Shown here: piece after piece, positions 24,320 to 37,264 of the stretch
Layout: each line of letters starts with the position of its first letter
Position numbering within the stretch: position 1 is the stretch's first letter
Assembly (NCBI GenBank): GCA_037783545.1
Contig: JBBELK010000446.1
Location: 1 to 64,000 of the forward strand
DNA length: 64,000 nt
Direction of reading: 5' to 3'
Origin: Henricia sp. BOLD:AAB3569
Lineage: Eukaryota; Echinodermata; Asteroidea; Spinulosida; Echinasteridae
The notes under the pieces: model-generated
The model's input: the letters and a program-made list of their open reading frames with translations, nothing else
Databases searched by the model: none
Told to the model about the DNA's origin: nothing
Position numbers and translations under genes: made by a program

Positions 24320-25900
24320 ATTTTGACCTAATTCCCGTCACAATCTGGGGTGAGTCAACGGCCGTACAAATGTACACCAGCGCGGCGCATGCGCAGGGTG
24401 TCCCAACAGCCACGGTTAGGGGAATAACCACGCAGCCGAGCTCCGTTTTCCCTAAACTCTGAAATTTCTCCGTCATTTCCCAGCGAAAATCTGTCAATTT
24501 TGCATGACAAGTGCGGAATATATACAGTTTGGAGCATGCAAAATTTGAAGTTGGTTGGAAAATTCCTTGATTTCCAAATTTGCCGGCATTTGGGACACAC
24601 TTTGACCTAATTCCCGTCACAATCTGGGGTGAGTCAACGGCCGTAGAAATGTACACCAGCGCGGCGCAGGGTGTCCCAACAGCCACGGTTAGGGGAATAA
24701 CCACGCAGCCGAGCTCCGTTTTCCCTAAACTCTGAAATTTCTCCGTCATTTCCCAGCGAAAATCTGTCAATTTTGCATGACAAGTGCGGAATATATACAG
24801 TTTGGAGCTTGCAAAATTTGAAGTTGGTTGGAAAATTCCTTGATTTCCAAATTTGCCGGCATTTGGGACACACTTTGACCTAATTCCCGTCACAATCTGG
24901 GGTGAGTCAACGGCCGTAGAAATGTACACCAGCGCGGCGCATGCGCAGGGTGTCCCAACAGCCACGGTTAGGGGAATAACCACGCAGCCGAGCTCCGTTT
25001 TCCCTAAACTCTGAAATTTCTCCGTCATTTCCCAGCGAAAATCTGTCAATTTTGCATGACAAGTGCGGAATATATACAGTTTGGAGCATGCAAAATTTGA
25101 AGTTGGTTGGAAAATTCCTTGATTTCCAAATTTGCCGGCATTTGGGACACACTTTGACCTAATTCCCGTCACAATCTGGGGTGAGTCAACGGCCGTACAA
25201 ATGTACACCAGCGCGGCACATGCGCAGGGTGTCCCAACAGCCACGGTTAGGGCAATAACCACGCAGCCGAGCTCCGTTTTCCCTAAACTCTGAAATTTCT
25301 CCGTCATTTCCCAGCGAAAATCTGTCAATTTTGCATGACAAGTGCGGAATATATACAGTTTGGAGCATGCAAAATTTGAAGTTGGTTGGAAAATTCCTTG
25401 ATTTCCAAATTTGCTGGCATTTGGGACACACTTTGACCTAATTCCCGTCACAATCTGGGGTGAGTCAACGGCCGTACAAATGTACACCAGCGCGGCGCAG
25501 GGTGTCCCAACAGCCACGGTTAGGAGAATAACGACGCAGCCGAGCTCCGTTTTCCCTAAACTCTGAAATTTCTCCGTCATTTCCCAGCGAAAATCTGTCA
25601 ATTTTGCATGACAAGTGCGGAATATATACAGTTTGGAGCATGCAAAATTTGAAGTTGGTTGGAAAATTCCTTGATTTCCAAATTTGCCGGCATTTGGGAC
25701 ACACTTTGGACTAATTCCCGTCACAATCTGGGGTGAGTCAACGGCCGTACAAATGTATACCAGCGCGGCGCAGGGTGTCCCAACAGCCACGGTTAGGGGA
25801 ATAACCACGCAGCCGAGCTCCGTTTTCCCTAAACTCTGAAATTTCTCCGTCATTTCCCAGCGAAAATCTGTCAATTTTGCATGACAAGTGCGGAATATAT
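24320..25900. repeat. Six-monomer block, copy 1 (partner at 28.4-30.0 kb)
   Basis: Offset by exactly 4,131 bp, this block and 28450-30030 share in order: CACATTTTGACC, a plain B, an A with GAGCTTGCAAAA, a B with GTAGAAATG, a B with GGCACATGC plus GGGCAATAAC, the GGAGAATAACGACG A and a TGTATACCAG A. Identity breaks at the right, where 25913 has GCTTGC and the partner has GCATGC. One internal difference is seen near 25709 (TTGGACTAA against TTGGCCTAA). Confidence 0.88.
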
Positions 25901-28449
25901 ACAGTTTGGAGCTTGCAAAATTTGAAGTTGGTTGGAAAATTCCTTGATTTCCAAATTTGCCGGCATTTGGGACACACTTTGACCTAATTCCCGTCACAAT
26001 CTGGGGTGAGTCAACGGCCGTAGAAATGTACACCAGCGCGGCGCATGCGCAGGGTGTCCCAACAGCCACGGTTAGGGGAATAACCACGCAGCCGAGCTCC
26101 GTTTTCCCTAAACTCTGAAATTTCTCCGTCATTTCCCAGCGAAAATCTGTCAATTTTGCATGACAAGTGCGGAATATATACAGTTTGGAGCATGCAAAAT
26201 TTGAAGTTGGTTGGAAAATTCCTTGATTTCCAAATTTGCCGGCATTTGGGACACACTTTGACCTAATTCCCGTCACAATCTGGGGTGAGTCAACGGCCGT
26301 ACAAATGTACACCAGCGCGGCACATGCGCAGGGTGTCCCAACAGCCACGGTTAGGGCAATAACCACGCAGCCGAGCTCCGTTTTCCCTAAACTCTGAAAT
26401 TTCTCCGTCATTTCCCAGCGAAAATCTGTCAATTTTGCATGACAAGTGCGGAATATATACAGTTTGGAGCATGCAAAATTTGAAGTTGGTTGGAAAATTC
26501 CTTGATTTCCAAATTTGCTGGCATTTGGGACACACTTTGACCTAATTCCCGTCACAATCTGGGGTGAGTCAACGGCCGTACAAATGTACACCAGCGCGGC
26601 GCAGGGTGTCCCAACAGCCACGGTTAGGAGAATAACGACGCAGCCGAGCTCCGTTTTCCCTAAACTCTGAAATTTCTCCGTCATTTCCCAGCGAAAATCT
26701 GTCAATTTTGCATGACAAGTGCGGAATATATACAGTTTGAAGCATGCAAAATTTGAAGTTGGTTGGAAAATTCCTTGATTTCCAAATTTGCCGGCATTTG
26801 GGACACACTTTGGCCTAATTCCCGTCACAATCTGGGGTGAGTCAACGGCCGTACAAATGTATACCAGCGCGGCGCAGGGTGTCCCAACAGCCACGGTTAG
26901 GGGAATAACCACGCAGCCGAGCTCCGTTTTTCCTAAACTCTGAAATTTCTCCTTCATTTCCCAGCGAAAATCTGTCAATTTTGCATGACAAGTGCGGAAT
27001 ATATACAGTTTGGAGCATGCAAAATTTGAAGTTGGTTGGAAAATTCCTTGATTTCCAAATTTGCCGGCATTTGGGACACACTTTGACCTAATTCCCGTCA
27101 CAATCTGGGGTGAGTCAACGGCCGTAGAAATGTACACCAGCGCGGCGCAGGGTGTCCCAACAGCCACGGTTAGGGGAATAACCACGCAGCCGAGCTCCGT
27201 TTTTCCTAAACTCTGAAATTTCTCCGTCATTTCCCAGCGAAAATCTGTCAATTTTGCATGACAAGTGCGGAATATATACAGTTTGGAGCATGCAAAATTT
27301 GAAGTTGGTTGGAAAATTTCTTGATTTCCAAATTTGCCGGCATTTGGGACACACTTTGACCTAATTCCCGTCACAATCTGGGGTGAGTCAACGGCCGTAC
27401 AAATGTACACCAGCGCGGCGCATGCGCAGGGTGTCCCAACAGCCACGGTTAGGGGAATAACCACGCAGCCGAGCTCCGTTTTCCCTAAACTCTGAAATTT
27501 CTCCGTCATTTCCCAGCGAAAATCTGTCAATTTTGCATGACAAGTGCGGAATATATACAGTTTGGAGCATGCAAAATTTGAAGTTGGTTGGAAAATTCCT
27601 TGATTTCCAAATTTGCTGGCATTTGGGACACACTTTGACCTAATTCCCGTCACAATCTGGGGTGAGTCAACGGCCGTACAAATGTACACCAGCGCGGCGC
27701 AGGGTGTCCCAACAGCCACGGTTAGGAGAATAACGACGCAGCCGAGCTCCGTTTTCCCTAAACTCTGAAATTTCTCCGTCATTTCCCAGCGAAAATCTGT
27801 CAATTTTGCATGACAAGTGCGGAATATATACAGTTTGGAGCATGCAAAATTTGAAGTTGGTTGGAAAATTCCTTGATTTCCAAATTTGCCGGCATTTGGG
27901 ACACACTTTGGCCTAATTCCCGTCACAATCTGGGGTGAGTCAACGGCCGTACAAATGTATACCAGCGCGGCGCAGGGTGTCCCAACAGCCACGGTTAGGG
28001 GAATAACCACGCAGCCGAGCTCCGTTTTCCCTAAACTCTGAAATTTCTCCGTCATTTCCCAGCGAAAATCTGTCAATTTTGCATGACAAGTGCGGAATAT
28101 ATACAGTTTGGAGCATGCAAAATTTGAAGTTGGTTGGAAAATTCCTTGATTTCCAAATTTGCCGGCATTTGGGACACACTTTGACCTAATTCCCGTCACA
28201 ATCTGGGGTGAGTCAACGGCCGTAGAAATGTACACCAGCGCGGCGCAGGGTGTCCCAACAGCCACGGTTAGGGGAATAACCACGCAGCCGAGCTCCGTTT
28301 TTCCTAAACTCTGAAATTTCTCCGTCATTTCCCAGCGAAAATATGTCAATTTTGCATGACAAGTGCGGAATATATACAGTTTGGAGCATGCAAAATTTGA
28401 AGTTGGTTGGAAAATTCCTTGATTTCCAAATTTGCCGGCATTTGGGACA

Positions 28450-30030
28450 CATTTTGACCTAATTCCCGTCACAATCTGGGGTGAGTCAACGGCCGTACAA
28501 ATGTACACCAGCGCGGCGCATGCGCAGGGTGTCCCAACAGCCACGGTTAGGGGAATAACCACGCAGCCGAGCTCCGTTTTCCCTAAACTCTGAAATTTCT
28601 CCGTCATTTCCCAGCGAAAATCTGTCAATTTTGCATGACAAGTGCGGAATATATACAGTTTGGAGCATGCAAAATTTGAAGTTGGTTGGAAAATTCCTTG
28701 ATTTCCAAATTTGCCGGCATTTGGGACACACTTTGACCTAATTCCCGTCACAATCTGGGGTGAGTCAACGGCCGTAGAAATGTACACCAGCGCGGCGCAG
28801 GGTGTCCCAACAGCCACGGTTAGGGGAATAACCACGCAGCCGAGCTCCGTTTTCCCTAAACTCTGAAATTTCTCCGTCATTTCCCAGCGAAAATCTGTCA
28901 ATTTTGCATGACAAGTGCGGAATATATACAGTTTGGAGCTTGCAAAATTTGAAGTTGGTTGGAAAATTCCTTGATTTCCAAATTTGCCGGCATTTGGGAC
29001 ACACTTTGACCTAATTCCCGTCACAATCTGGGGTGAGTCAACGGCCGTAGAAATGTACACCAGCGCGGCGCATGCGCAGGGTGTCCCAACAGCCACGGTT
29101 AGGGGAATAACCACGCAGCCGAGCTCCGTTTTCCCTAAACTCTGAAATTTCTCCGTCATTTCCCAGCGAAAATCTGTCAATTTTGCATGACAAGTGCGGA
29201 ATATATACAGTTTGGAGCATGCAAAATTTGAAGTTGGTTGGAAAATTCCTTGATTTCCAAATTTGCCGGCATTTGGGACACACTTTGACCTAATTCCCGT
29301 CACAATCTGGGGTGAGTCAACGGCCGTACAAATGTACACCAGCGCGGCACATGCGCAGGGTGTCCCAACAGCCACGGTTAGGGCAATAACCACGCAGCCG
29401 AGCTCCGTTTTCCCTAAACTCTGAAATTTCTCCGTCATTTCCCAGCGAAAATCTGTCAATTTTGCATGACAAGTGCGGAATATATACAGTTTGGAGCATG
29501 CAAAATTTGAAGTTGGTTGGAAAATTCCTTGATTTCCAAATTTGCTGGCATTTGGGACACACTTTGACCTAATTCCCGTCACAATCTGGGGTGAGTCAAC
29601 GGCCGTACAAATGTACACCAGCGCGGCGCAGGGTGTCCCAACAGCCACGGTTAGGAGAATAACGACGCAGCCGAGCTCCGTTTTCCCTAAACTCTGAAAT
29701 TTCTCCGTCATTTCCCAGCGAAAATCTGTCAATTTTGCATGACAAGTGCGGAATATATACAGTTTGGAGCATGCAAAATTTGAAGTTGGTTGGAAAATTC
29801 CTTGATTTCCAAATTTGCCGGCATTTGGGACACACTTTGGCCTAATTCCCGTCACAATCTGGGGTGAGTCAACGGCCGTACAAATGTATACCAGCGCGGC
29901 GCAGGGTGTCCCAACAGCCACGGTTAGGGGAATAACCACGCAGCCGAGCTCCGTTTTCCCTAAACTCTGAAATTTCTCCGTCATTTCCCAGCGAAAATCT
30001 GTCAATTTTGCATGACAAGTGCGGAATATA
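28450..30030. repeat. Six-monomer block, copy 2
   Basis: This is the partner of the block at 24.3-25.9 kb, 4,131 bp downstream, with the same ordered private variants. A B monomer with GTAGAAATG is unusual elsewhere, so its presence in the same slot of both blocks supports common origin. Confidence 0.88.
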
Positions 30031-31319
30031 TACAGTTTGGAGCATGCAAAATTTGAAGTTGGTTGGAAAATTCCTTGATTTCCAAATTTGCCGGCATTTG
30101 GGACACACTTTGACCTAATTCCCGTCACAATCTGGGGTGAGTCAACGGCCGTAGAAATGTACACCAGCGCGGCGCAGGGTGTCCCAACAGCCACGGTTAG
30201 GGGAATAACCACGCAGCCGAGCTCCGTTTTTCCTAAACTCTGAAATTTCTCCGTCATTTCCCAGCGAAAATATGTCAATTTTGCATGACAAGTGCGGAAT
30301 ATATACAGTTTGGAGCATGCAAAATTTGAAGTTGGTTGGAAAATTCCTTGATTTCCAAATTTGCCGGCATTTGGGACACACTTTGACCTAATTCCCGTCA
30401 CAATCTGGGGTGAGTCAACGGCCGTACAAATGTACACCAGCGCGGCGCATGCGCAGGGTGTCCCAACAGCCACGGTTAGGGGAATAACCACGCAGCCGAG
30501 CTCCGTTTTCCCTAAACTCTGAAATTTCTCCGTCATTTCCCAGCGAAAATCTGTCAATTTTGCATGACAAGTGCGGAATATATACAGTTTGGAGCATGCA
30601 AAATTTGAAGTTGGTTGGAAAATTCCTTGATTTCCAAATTTGCTGGCATTTGGGACACACTTTGACCTAATTCCCGTCACAATCTGGGGTGAGTCAACGG
30701 CCGTACAAATGTACACCAGCGCGGCGCAGGGTGTCCCAACAGCCACGGTTAGGGGAATAACCACGCAGCCGAGCTCCGTTTTCCCTAAACTTTGAAATTT
30801 CTCCGTCATTTCCCAGCGAAAATCTGTCAATTTTGCATGACAAGTGCGGAATATATACAGTTTGGAGCATGCAAAATTTGAAGTTGGTTGGAAAATTCCT
30901 TGATTTCCAAATTTGCCGGCATTTGGGACACACTTTGGCCTAATTCCCGTCACAATCTGGGGTGAGTCAACGGCCGTACAAATGTACACCAGCGCGGCGC
31001 AGGGTGTCCCAACAGCCACGGTTAGGGGAATAACCACGCAGCCGAGCTCCGTTTTCCCTAAACTCTGAAATTTCTCCGTCATTTCCCAGCGAAAATCTGT
31101 CAATTTTGCATGACAAGTGCGGAATATATACAGTTTGGAGCATGCAAAATTTGAAGTTGGTTGGAAAATTCCTTGATTTCCAAATTTGCCGGCATTTGGG
31201 ACACACTTTGACCTAATTCCCGTCACAATCTGGGGTGAGTCAACGGCCGTATAAATGTACACCAGCGCGGCGCAGGGTGTCCCAACAGCCACGGTTAGGG
31301 GAATAACCACGCAGCCGAG

Positions 31320-32900
31320 CTCCGTTTTTCCTAAACTCTGAAATTTCTCCGTCATTTCCCAGCGAAAATATGTCAATTTTGCATGACAAGTGCGGAATAT
31401 ATACAGTTTGGAGCATGCAAAATTTGAAGTTGGTTGGAAAATTCCTTGATTTCCAAATTTGCCGGCATTTGGGACACATTTTGACCTAATTCCCGTCACA
31501 ATCTGGGGTGAGTCAACGGCCGTACAAATGTACACCAGCGCGGCGCATGCGCAGGGTGTCCCAACAGCCACGGTTAGGGGAATAACCACGCAGCCGAGCT
31601 CCGTTTTCCCTAAACTCTGAAATTTCTCCGTCATTTCCCAGCGAAAATATGTCAATTTTGCATGACAAGTGCGGAATATATACAGTTTGGAGCATGCAAA
31701 ATTTGAAGTTGGTTGGAAAATTCCTTGATTTCCAAATTTGTCGGCATTTGGGACACACTTTGACCTAATTCCCGTCACAATCTGGGGTGAGTCAACGGCC
31801 GTACAAATGTACACCAGCGCGGCGCAGGGTGTCCCAACAGCCACGGTTAGGGGAATAACCACGCAGCCGAGCTCCGTTTTCCCTAAACTCTGAAATTTCT
31901 CCGTCATTTCCCAGCGAAAATCTGTCAATTTTGCATGACAAGTGCGGAATATATACAGTTTGGAGCATGCAAAATTTGAAGTTGGTTGGAAAATTCCTTG
32001 ATTTCCAAATTTTTCCGGCATTTGGGACACACTTTGACCTAATTCCCGTCACAATCTGGGGTGAGTCAACGGCCGTACAAATGTATACCAGCGCGGCGCA
32101 GGGTGTCCCAACAGCCACGGTTAGGGGAATAACCACGCAGCCGAGCTCCGTTTTCCCTAAACTCTGAAATTTCTCCGTCATTTCCCAGCGAAAATCTGTC
32201 AATTTTGCATGACAAGTGCGGAATATATACAGTTTGGAGCATGCAAAATTTGAAGTTGGTTGGAAAATTCCTTGATTTCCAAATTTGCCGGCATTTGGGA
32301 CACACTTTGACCTAATTCCCGTCACAATCTGGGGTGAGTCAACGGCCGTAGAAATGTACACTAGCGCGGCGCAGGGTGTCCCAACAGCCACGGTTAGGGG
32401 AATAACCACGCAGCCGAGCTCCGTTTTTCCTAAACTCTGAAATTTCTCCGTCATTTCCCAGCGAAAATATGTCAATTTTGCATGACAAGTGCGGAATATA
32501 TACAGTTTGGAGCATGCAAAATTTGAAGTTGGTTGGAAAATTCCTTGATTTCCAAATTTGCCGGCATTTGGGACACACTTTGACCTAATTCCCGTCACAA
32601 TCTGGGGTGAGTCAACGGCCGTAGAAATGTACACCAGCGCATGCGCAGGGTGTCCCAACAGCCACGGTTAGGGGAATAACCACGCAGCCGAGCTCCGTTT
32701 TCCCTAAACTCTGAAATTTCTCCGTCATTCCCCAGCGAAAATCTGTCAATTTTGCATGACAAGTGCGGAATATATACAGTTTGGAGCATGCAAAATTTGA
32801 AGTTGGTTGGAAAATTCCTTGATTTCCAAATTTGCCGGTATTTGGGACACACTTTGACCTAATTCCCGTCACAATCTGGGGTGAGTCAACGGCCGTACAA
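31320..32900. repeat. Six-monomer block, copy 1 (partner from 34.9 kb)
   Basis: Offset 3,563 bp from 34883-36460, with shared ordered variants: TTTTTCCTAA, AAAATATGTC, CACATTTTGACC, a B with AAAATATGTC and TTTGTCGGC, the 1-bp-longer ATTTTTCCGGC A, a TGTATACCAG A, an A with GTAGAAATG plus CACTAGCG, and a C with TCATTCCCC. It ends with the CCGGTATTTGG variant (near 32838), which appears in the second half of the partner. The monomer that follows (32882), with GCGGCTCAGG and AATTGGCCGG, matches the one at 34526. Confidence 0.88.
32005..32020. repeat. 1-bp-longer variant ATTTTTCCGGC (first of four)
   Basis: The usual AAATTTGCCGGC becomes AAATTTTTCCGGC, adding 1 bp and shifting reading frame. The same variant is found near 35573, 39423 and 42729, in blocks related by 3,563, about 3,849 and about 3,299 bp. 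Sharing across four blocks shows that it is a real inherited variant and not a sequencing fault. Confidence 0.88.
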
Positions 32901-34882
32901 ATGTACACCAGCGCGGCTCAGGGTGTCCCAACAGCCACGGTTAGGGGAATAACCACGCAGCCGAGCTCCGTTTTCCCTAAACTCTGAAATTTCTCCGTCA
33001 TTTCCCAGCGAAAATCTGTCAATTTTGCATGACAAGTGCGGAATATATACAGTTTGGAGCATGCAAAATTTGAAGTTGGTTGGAAAATTCCTTGATTTCC
33101 AAATTGGCCGGCATTTGGGACACACTTTGACCTAATTCCCGTCACAATCTGGGGTGAGTCAACGGCCGTACAAATGTACACCAGCGCGGCGCATGCGCAG
33201 GGTGTCCCAACAGCCACGGTTAGGGGAATAACCACGCAGCCGAGCTCCGTTTTCCCTAAACTCTGAAATTTCTCCGTCATTTCCCAGCGAAAATATGTCA
33301 ATTTTGCATGACAAGTGCGGAATATATACAGTTCGGAGCATGCAAAATTTGAAGTTGGTTGGAAAATTCCTTGATTTCCAAATTTGCCGGCATTTGGGAC
33401 ACACTTTGACCTAATTCCCGTCACAATCTGGGGTGAGTCAACGGCCGTACAAATGTACACCAGCGCGGCACAGGGTGTCCCAACAGCCACGGTTAGGGGA
33501 ATAACCACGCAGGCGAGCTCCGTTTTCTCTAAACTCTGAAATTTCTCCGTCATTTCCCAGCGAAAATCTGTCAATTTTGCATGACAAGTGCGGAATATAT
33601 ACAGTTTGGAGCATGCAAAATTTGAAGTTGGTTGGAAAATTCCTTGATTTCCAAATTTGCCGGCATTTGGGACACACTTTGACCTAATTCCCGTCACAAT
33701 CTGGGGTGAGTCAACGGCCGTACAAATGTACACCAGCGCGGCACAGGGTGTCCCAACAGCCACGGTTAGGGGAATAACCACGCAGGCGAGCTCCGTTTTC
33801 CCTAAGCTCTGAAATTTCTCCGTCATTTCCCAGCGAAAATCTGTCAATTTTGCATGACAAGTGCGGAATATATACAGTTTGGAGCATGCAAAATTTGAAG
33901 TTGGTTGGAAAATTCCTTGATTTCCAAATTTGCCGGCATTTGGGACACACTTTGACCTAATTCCCGTCACAATCTGGGGTGAGTCAACGGCCGTACAAAT
34001 GTACACCAGCGCGGCGCAGGGTGTCCCAACAGCCACGGTTAGGAGAATAACGACGCAGCCGAGCTCCGTTTTCCCTAAACTCTGAAATTTCTCCGTCATT
34101 TCCCAGCGAAAATCTGTCAATTTTGCATGACAAGTGCGAAATATATACAGTTTGGAGCATGCAAAATTTGAAGTTGGTTGGAAAATTCCTTGATTTCCAA
34201 ATTTGCCGGCATTTGGGACACACTTTGGCCTAATTCCCGTCACAATCTGGGGTGAGTCAACAGCCGTACAAATGTATACCAGCGCGGCGCAGGGTGTCCC
34301 AACAGTCACGGTTAGGGGAATAACCACGCAGCCGAGCTCCGTTTTCCCTAAACTCTGAAATTTCTCCGTCATTTCCCAGCGAAAATCTGTCAATTTTGCA
34401 TGACAAGTGCGGAATATATACAGTTTGGAGCATGCAAAATTTGAAGTTGGTTGGAAAATTCCTTGATTTCCAAATTTGCCGGCATTTGGGACACACTTTG
34501 ACCTAATTCCCGTCACAATCTGGGGTGAGTCAACGGCCGTACAAATGTACACCAGCGCGGCTCAGGGTGTCCCAACAGCCACGGTTAGGGGAATAACCAC
34601 GCAGCCGAGCTCCGTTTTCCCTAAACTCTGAAATTTCTCCGTCATTTCCCAGCGAAAATCTGTCAATTTTGCATGACAAGTGCGGAATATATACAGTTTG
34701 GAGCATGCAAAATTTGAAGTTGGTTGGAAAATTCCTTGATTTCCAAATTGGCCGGCATTTGGGACACACTTTGACCTAATTCCCGTCACAATCTGGGGTG
34801 AGTCAACGGCCGTAGAAATGTACACCAGCGCGGCGCAGGGTGTCCCAACAGCCACGGTTAGGGGAATAACCACGCAGCCGAG

Positions 34883-37040
34883 CTCCGTTTTTCCTAAACT
34901 CTGAAATTTCTCCGTCATTTCCCAGCGAAAATATGTCAATTTTGCATGACAAGTGCGGAATATATACAGTTTGGAGCATGCAAAATTTGAAGTTGGTTGG
35001 AAAATTCCTTGATTTCCAAATTTGCCGGCATTTGGGACACATTTTGACCTAATTCCCGTCACAATCTGGGGTGAGTCAACGGCCGTACAAATGTACACCA
35101 GCGCGGCGCATGCGCAGGGTGTCCCAACAGCCACGGTTAGGGGAATAACCACGCAGCCGAGCTCCGTTTTCCCTAAACTCTGAAATTTCTCCGTCATTTC
35201 CCAGCGAAAATATGTCAATTTTGCATGACAAGTGCGGAATATATACAGTTTGGAGCATGCAAAATTTGAAGTTGGTTGGAAAATTCCTTGATTTCCAAAT
35301 TTGTCGGCATTTGGGACACACTTTGACCTAATTCCCGTCACAATCTGGGGTGAGTCAACGGCCGTACAAATGTACACCAGCGCGGCGCAGGGTGTCCCAA
35401 CAGCCACGGTTAGGGGAATAACCACGCAGCCGAGCTCCGTTTTCCCTAAACTCTAAAATTTCTCCGTCATTTCCCAGCGAAAATCTGTCAATTTTGCATG
35501 ACAAGTGCGGAATATATACAGTTTGGAGCATGCAAAATTTGAAGTTGGTTGGAAAATTCCTTGATTTCCAAATTTTTCCGGCATTTGGGACACACTTTGA
35601 CCTAATTCCCGTCACAATCTGGGGTGAGTCAACGGCCGTACAAATGTATACCAGCGCGGCGCAGGGTGTCCCAACAGCCACGGTTAGGGGAATAACCACG
35701 CAGCCGAGCTCCGTTTTCCCTAAACTCTGAAATTTCTCCGTCATTTCCCAGCGAAAATCTGTCAATTTTGCATGACAAGTGCGGAATATATACAGTTTGG
35801 AGCATGCAAAATTTGAAGTTGGTTGGAAAATTCCTTGATTTCCAAATTTGCCGGCATTTGGGACACACTTTGACCTAATTCCCGTCACAATCTGGGGTGA
35901 GTCAACGGCCGTAGAAATGTACACTAGCGCGGCGCAGGGTGTCCCAACAGCCACGGTTAGGGGAATAACCACGCAGCCGAGCTCCGTTTTTCCTAAACTC
36001 TGAAATTTCTCCGTCATTTCCCAGCGAAAATATGTCAATTTTGCATGACAAGTGCAGAATATATACAGTTTGGAGCATGCAAAATTTGAAGTTGGTTGGA
36101 AAATTCCTTGATTTCCAAATTTGCCGGCATTTGGGACACACTTTGACCTAATTCCCGTCACAATCTGGGGTGAGTCAACGGCCGTAGAAATGTACACCAG
36201 CGCATGCGCAGGGTGTCCCAACAGCCACGGTTAGGGGAATAACCACGCAGCCGAGCTCCGTTTTCCCTAAACTCTGAAATTTCTCCGTCATTCCCCAGCG
36301 AAAATCTGTCAATTTTGCATGACAAGTGCGGAATATATACAGTTTGGAGCATGCAAAATTTGAAGTTGGTTGGAAAATTCCTTGATTTCCAAATTTGCCG
36401 GCATTTGGGACACACTTTGACCTAATTCCCGTCACAATCTGGGGTGAGTCAACGGCCGTAGAAATGTACACTAGCGCGGCGCAGGGTGTCCCAACAGCCA
36501 CGGTTAGGGGAATAACCACGCAGCCGAGCTCCGTTTTTCCTAAACTCTGAAATTTCTCCGTCATTTCCCAGCGAAAATATGTCAATTTTGCATGACAAGT
36601 GCGGAATATATACAGTTTGGAGCATGCAAAATTTGAAGTTGGTTGGAAAATTCCTTGATTTCCAAATTTGCCGGCATTTGGGACACACTTTGACCTAATT
36701 CCCGTCACAATCTGGGGTGAGTCAACGGCCGTAGAAATGTACACCAGCGCATGCGCAGGGTGTCCCAACAGCCACGGTTAGGGGAATAACCACGCAGCCG
36801 AGCTCCGTTTTCCCTAAACTCTGAAATTTCTCCGTCATTCCCCAGCGAAAATCTGTCAATTTTGCATGACAAGTGCGGAATATATACAGTTTGGAGCATG
36901 CAAAATTTGAAGTTGGTTGGAAAATTCCTTGATTTCCAAATTTGCCGGTATTTGGGACACACTTTGACCTAATTCCCGTCACAATCTGGGGTGAGTCAAC
37001 GGCCGTACAAATGTACACCAGCGCGGCTCAGGGTGTCCCA
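34883..37040. repeat. Partner block with an internal 547-bp duplication
   Basis: This block repeats 31.3-32.9 kb at 3,563 bp spacing. Its last two monomers (A with GTAGAAATG plus CACTAGCG, then C with TCATTCCCC) are present twice, at 35898-36444 and 36445-36991. The second C carries CCGGTATTTGG as in the source block, and the first does not. Beyond this the spacing to the first block becomes 4,110 bp, up to a GCGGCTCAGG monomer at 36992. Confidence 0.88.
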
Positions 37041-37264
37041 ACAGCCACGGTTAGGGGAATAACCACGCAGCCGAGCTCCGTTTTCCCTAAACTCTGAAAT
37101 TTCTCCGTCATTTCCCAGCGAAAATCTGTCAATTTTGCATGACAAGTGCGGAATATATACAGTTTGGAGCATGCAAAATTTGAAGTTGGTTGGAAAATTC
37201 CTTGATTTCCAAATTTGCCGGCATTTGGGACACACTTTGACCTAATTCCCGTCACAATCTGGGG

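Larger units (their letters stand above)
22158..32030 (-). other. Longest stop-free minus-strand frame, judged non-coding
   Basis: This 3,290-codon open frame is a 91- or 93-residue repeat produced by reading successive A and B monomers in one minus-strand frame. It begins at a T-insertion monomer (near 32010) and ends at a C monomer (22154), which are the places where monomer length stops being a multiple of three. A 91-codon frame is stop-free by chance about 1% of the time, so finding one among six frames is unremarkable. Common variants change residues (Cys/Ser, Gly/Val, Pro/Leu, Asp/Tyr), with no sign of purifying selection. I recognise no domain, signal peptide or membrane pattern of a known family, and no promoter or splice context. 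Confidence 0.85.
22980..34252. repeat. Higher-order domain marked by GGAGAATAACGACG monomers
   Basis: Monomers starting at 23805, 25461, 26565, 27663, 29592 and 33980 carry the double change GGAGAATAACGACG for GGGGAATAACCACG, usually with TTTGGCCTAA at the other end. Intervals are 1,656, 1,104, 1,098, 1,929 and 4,388 bp, so the unit varies from 4 to 7 monomers before a longer gap. The marker is nearly always followed by an A with TGTATACCAG. B copies with GGCACATGCGC and GGGCAATAAC precede it at 25182, 26286 and 29313. Two adjacent A copies at 33434 and 33707 share GCGGCACAGG and GCAGGCGAG, a fresh single-monomer duplication. Confidence 0.9.
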
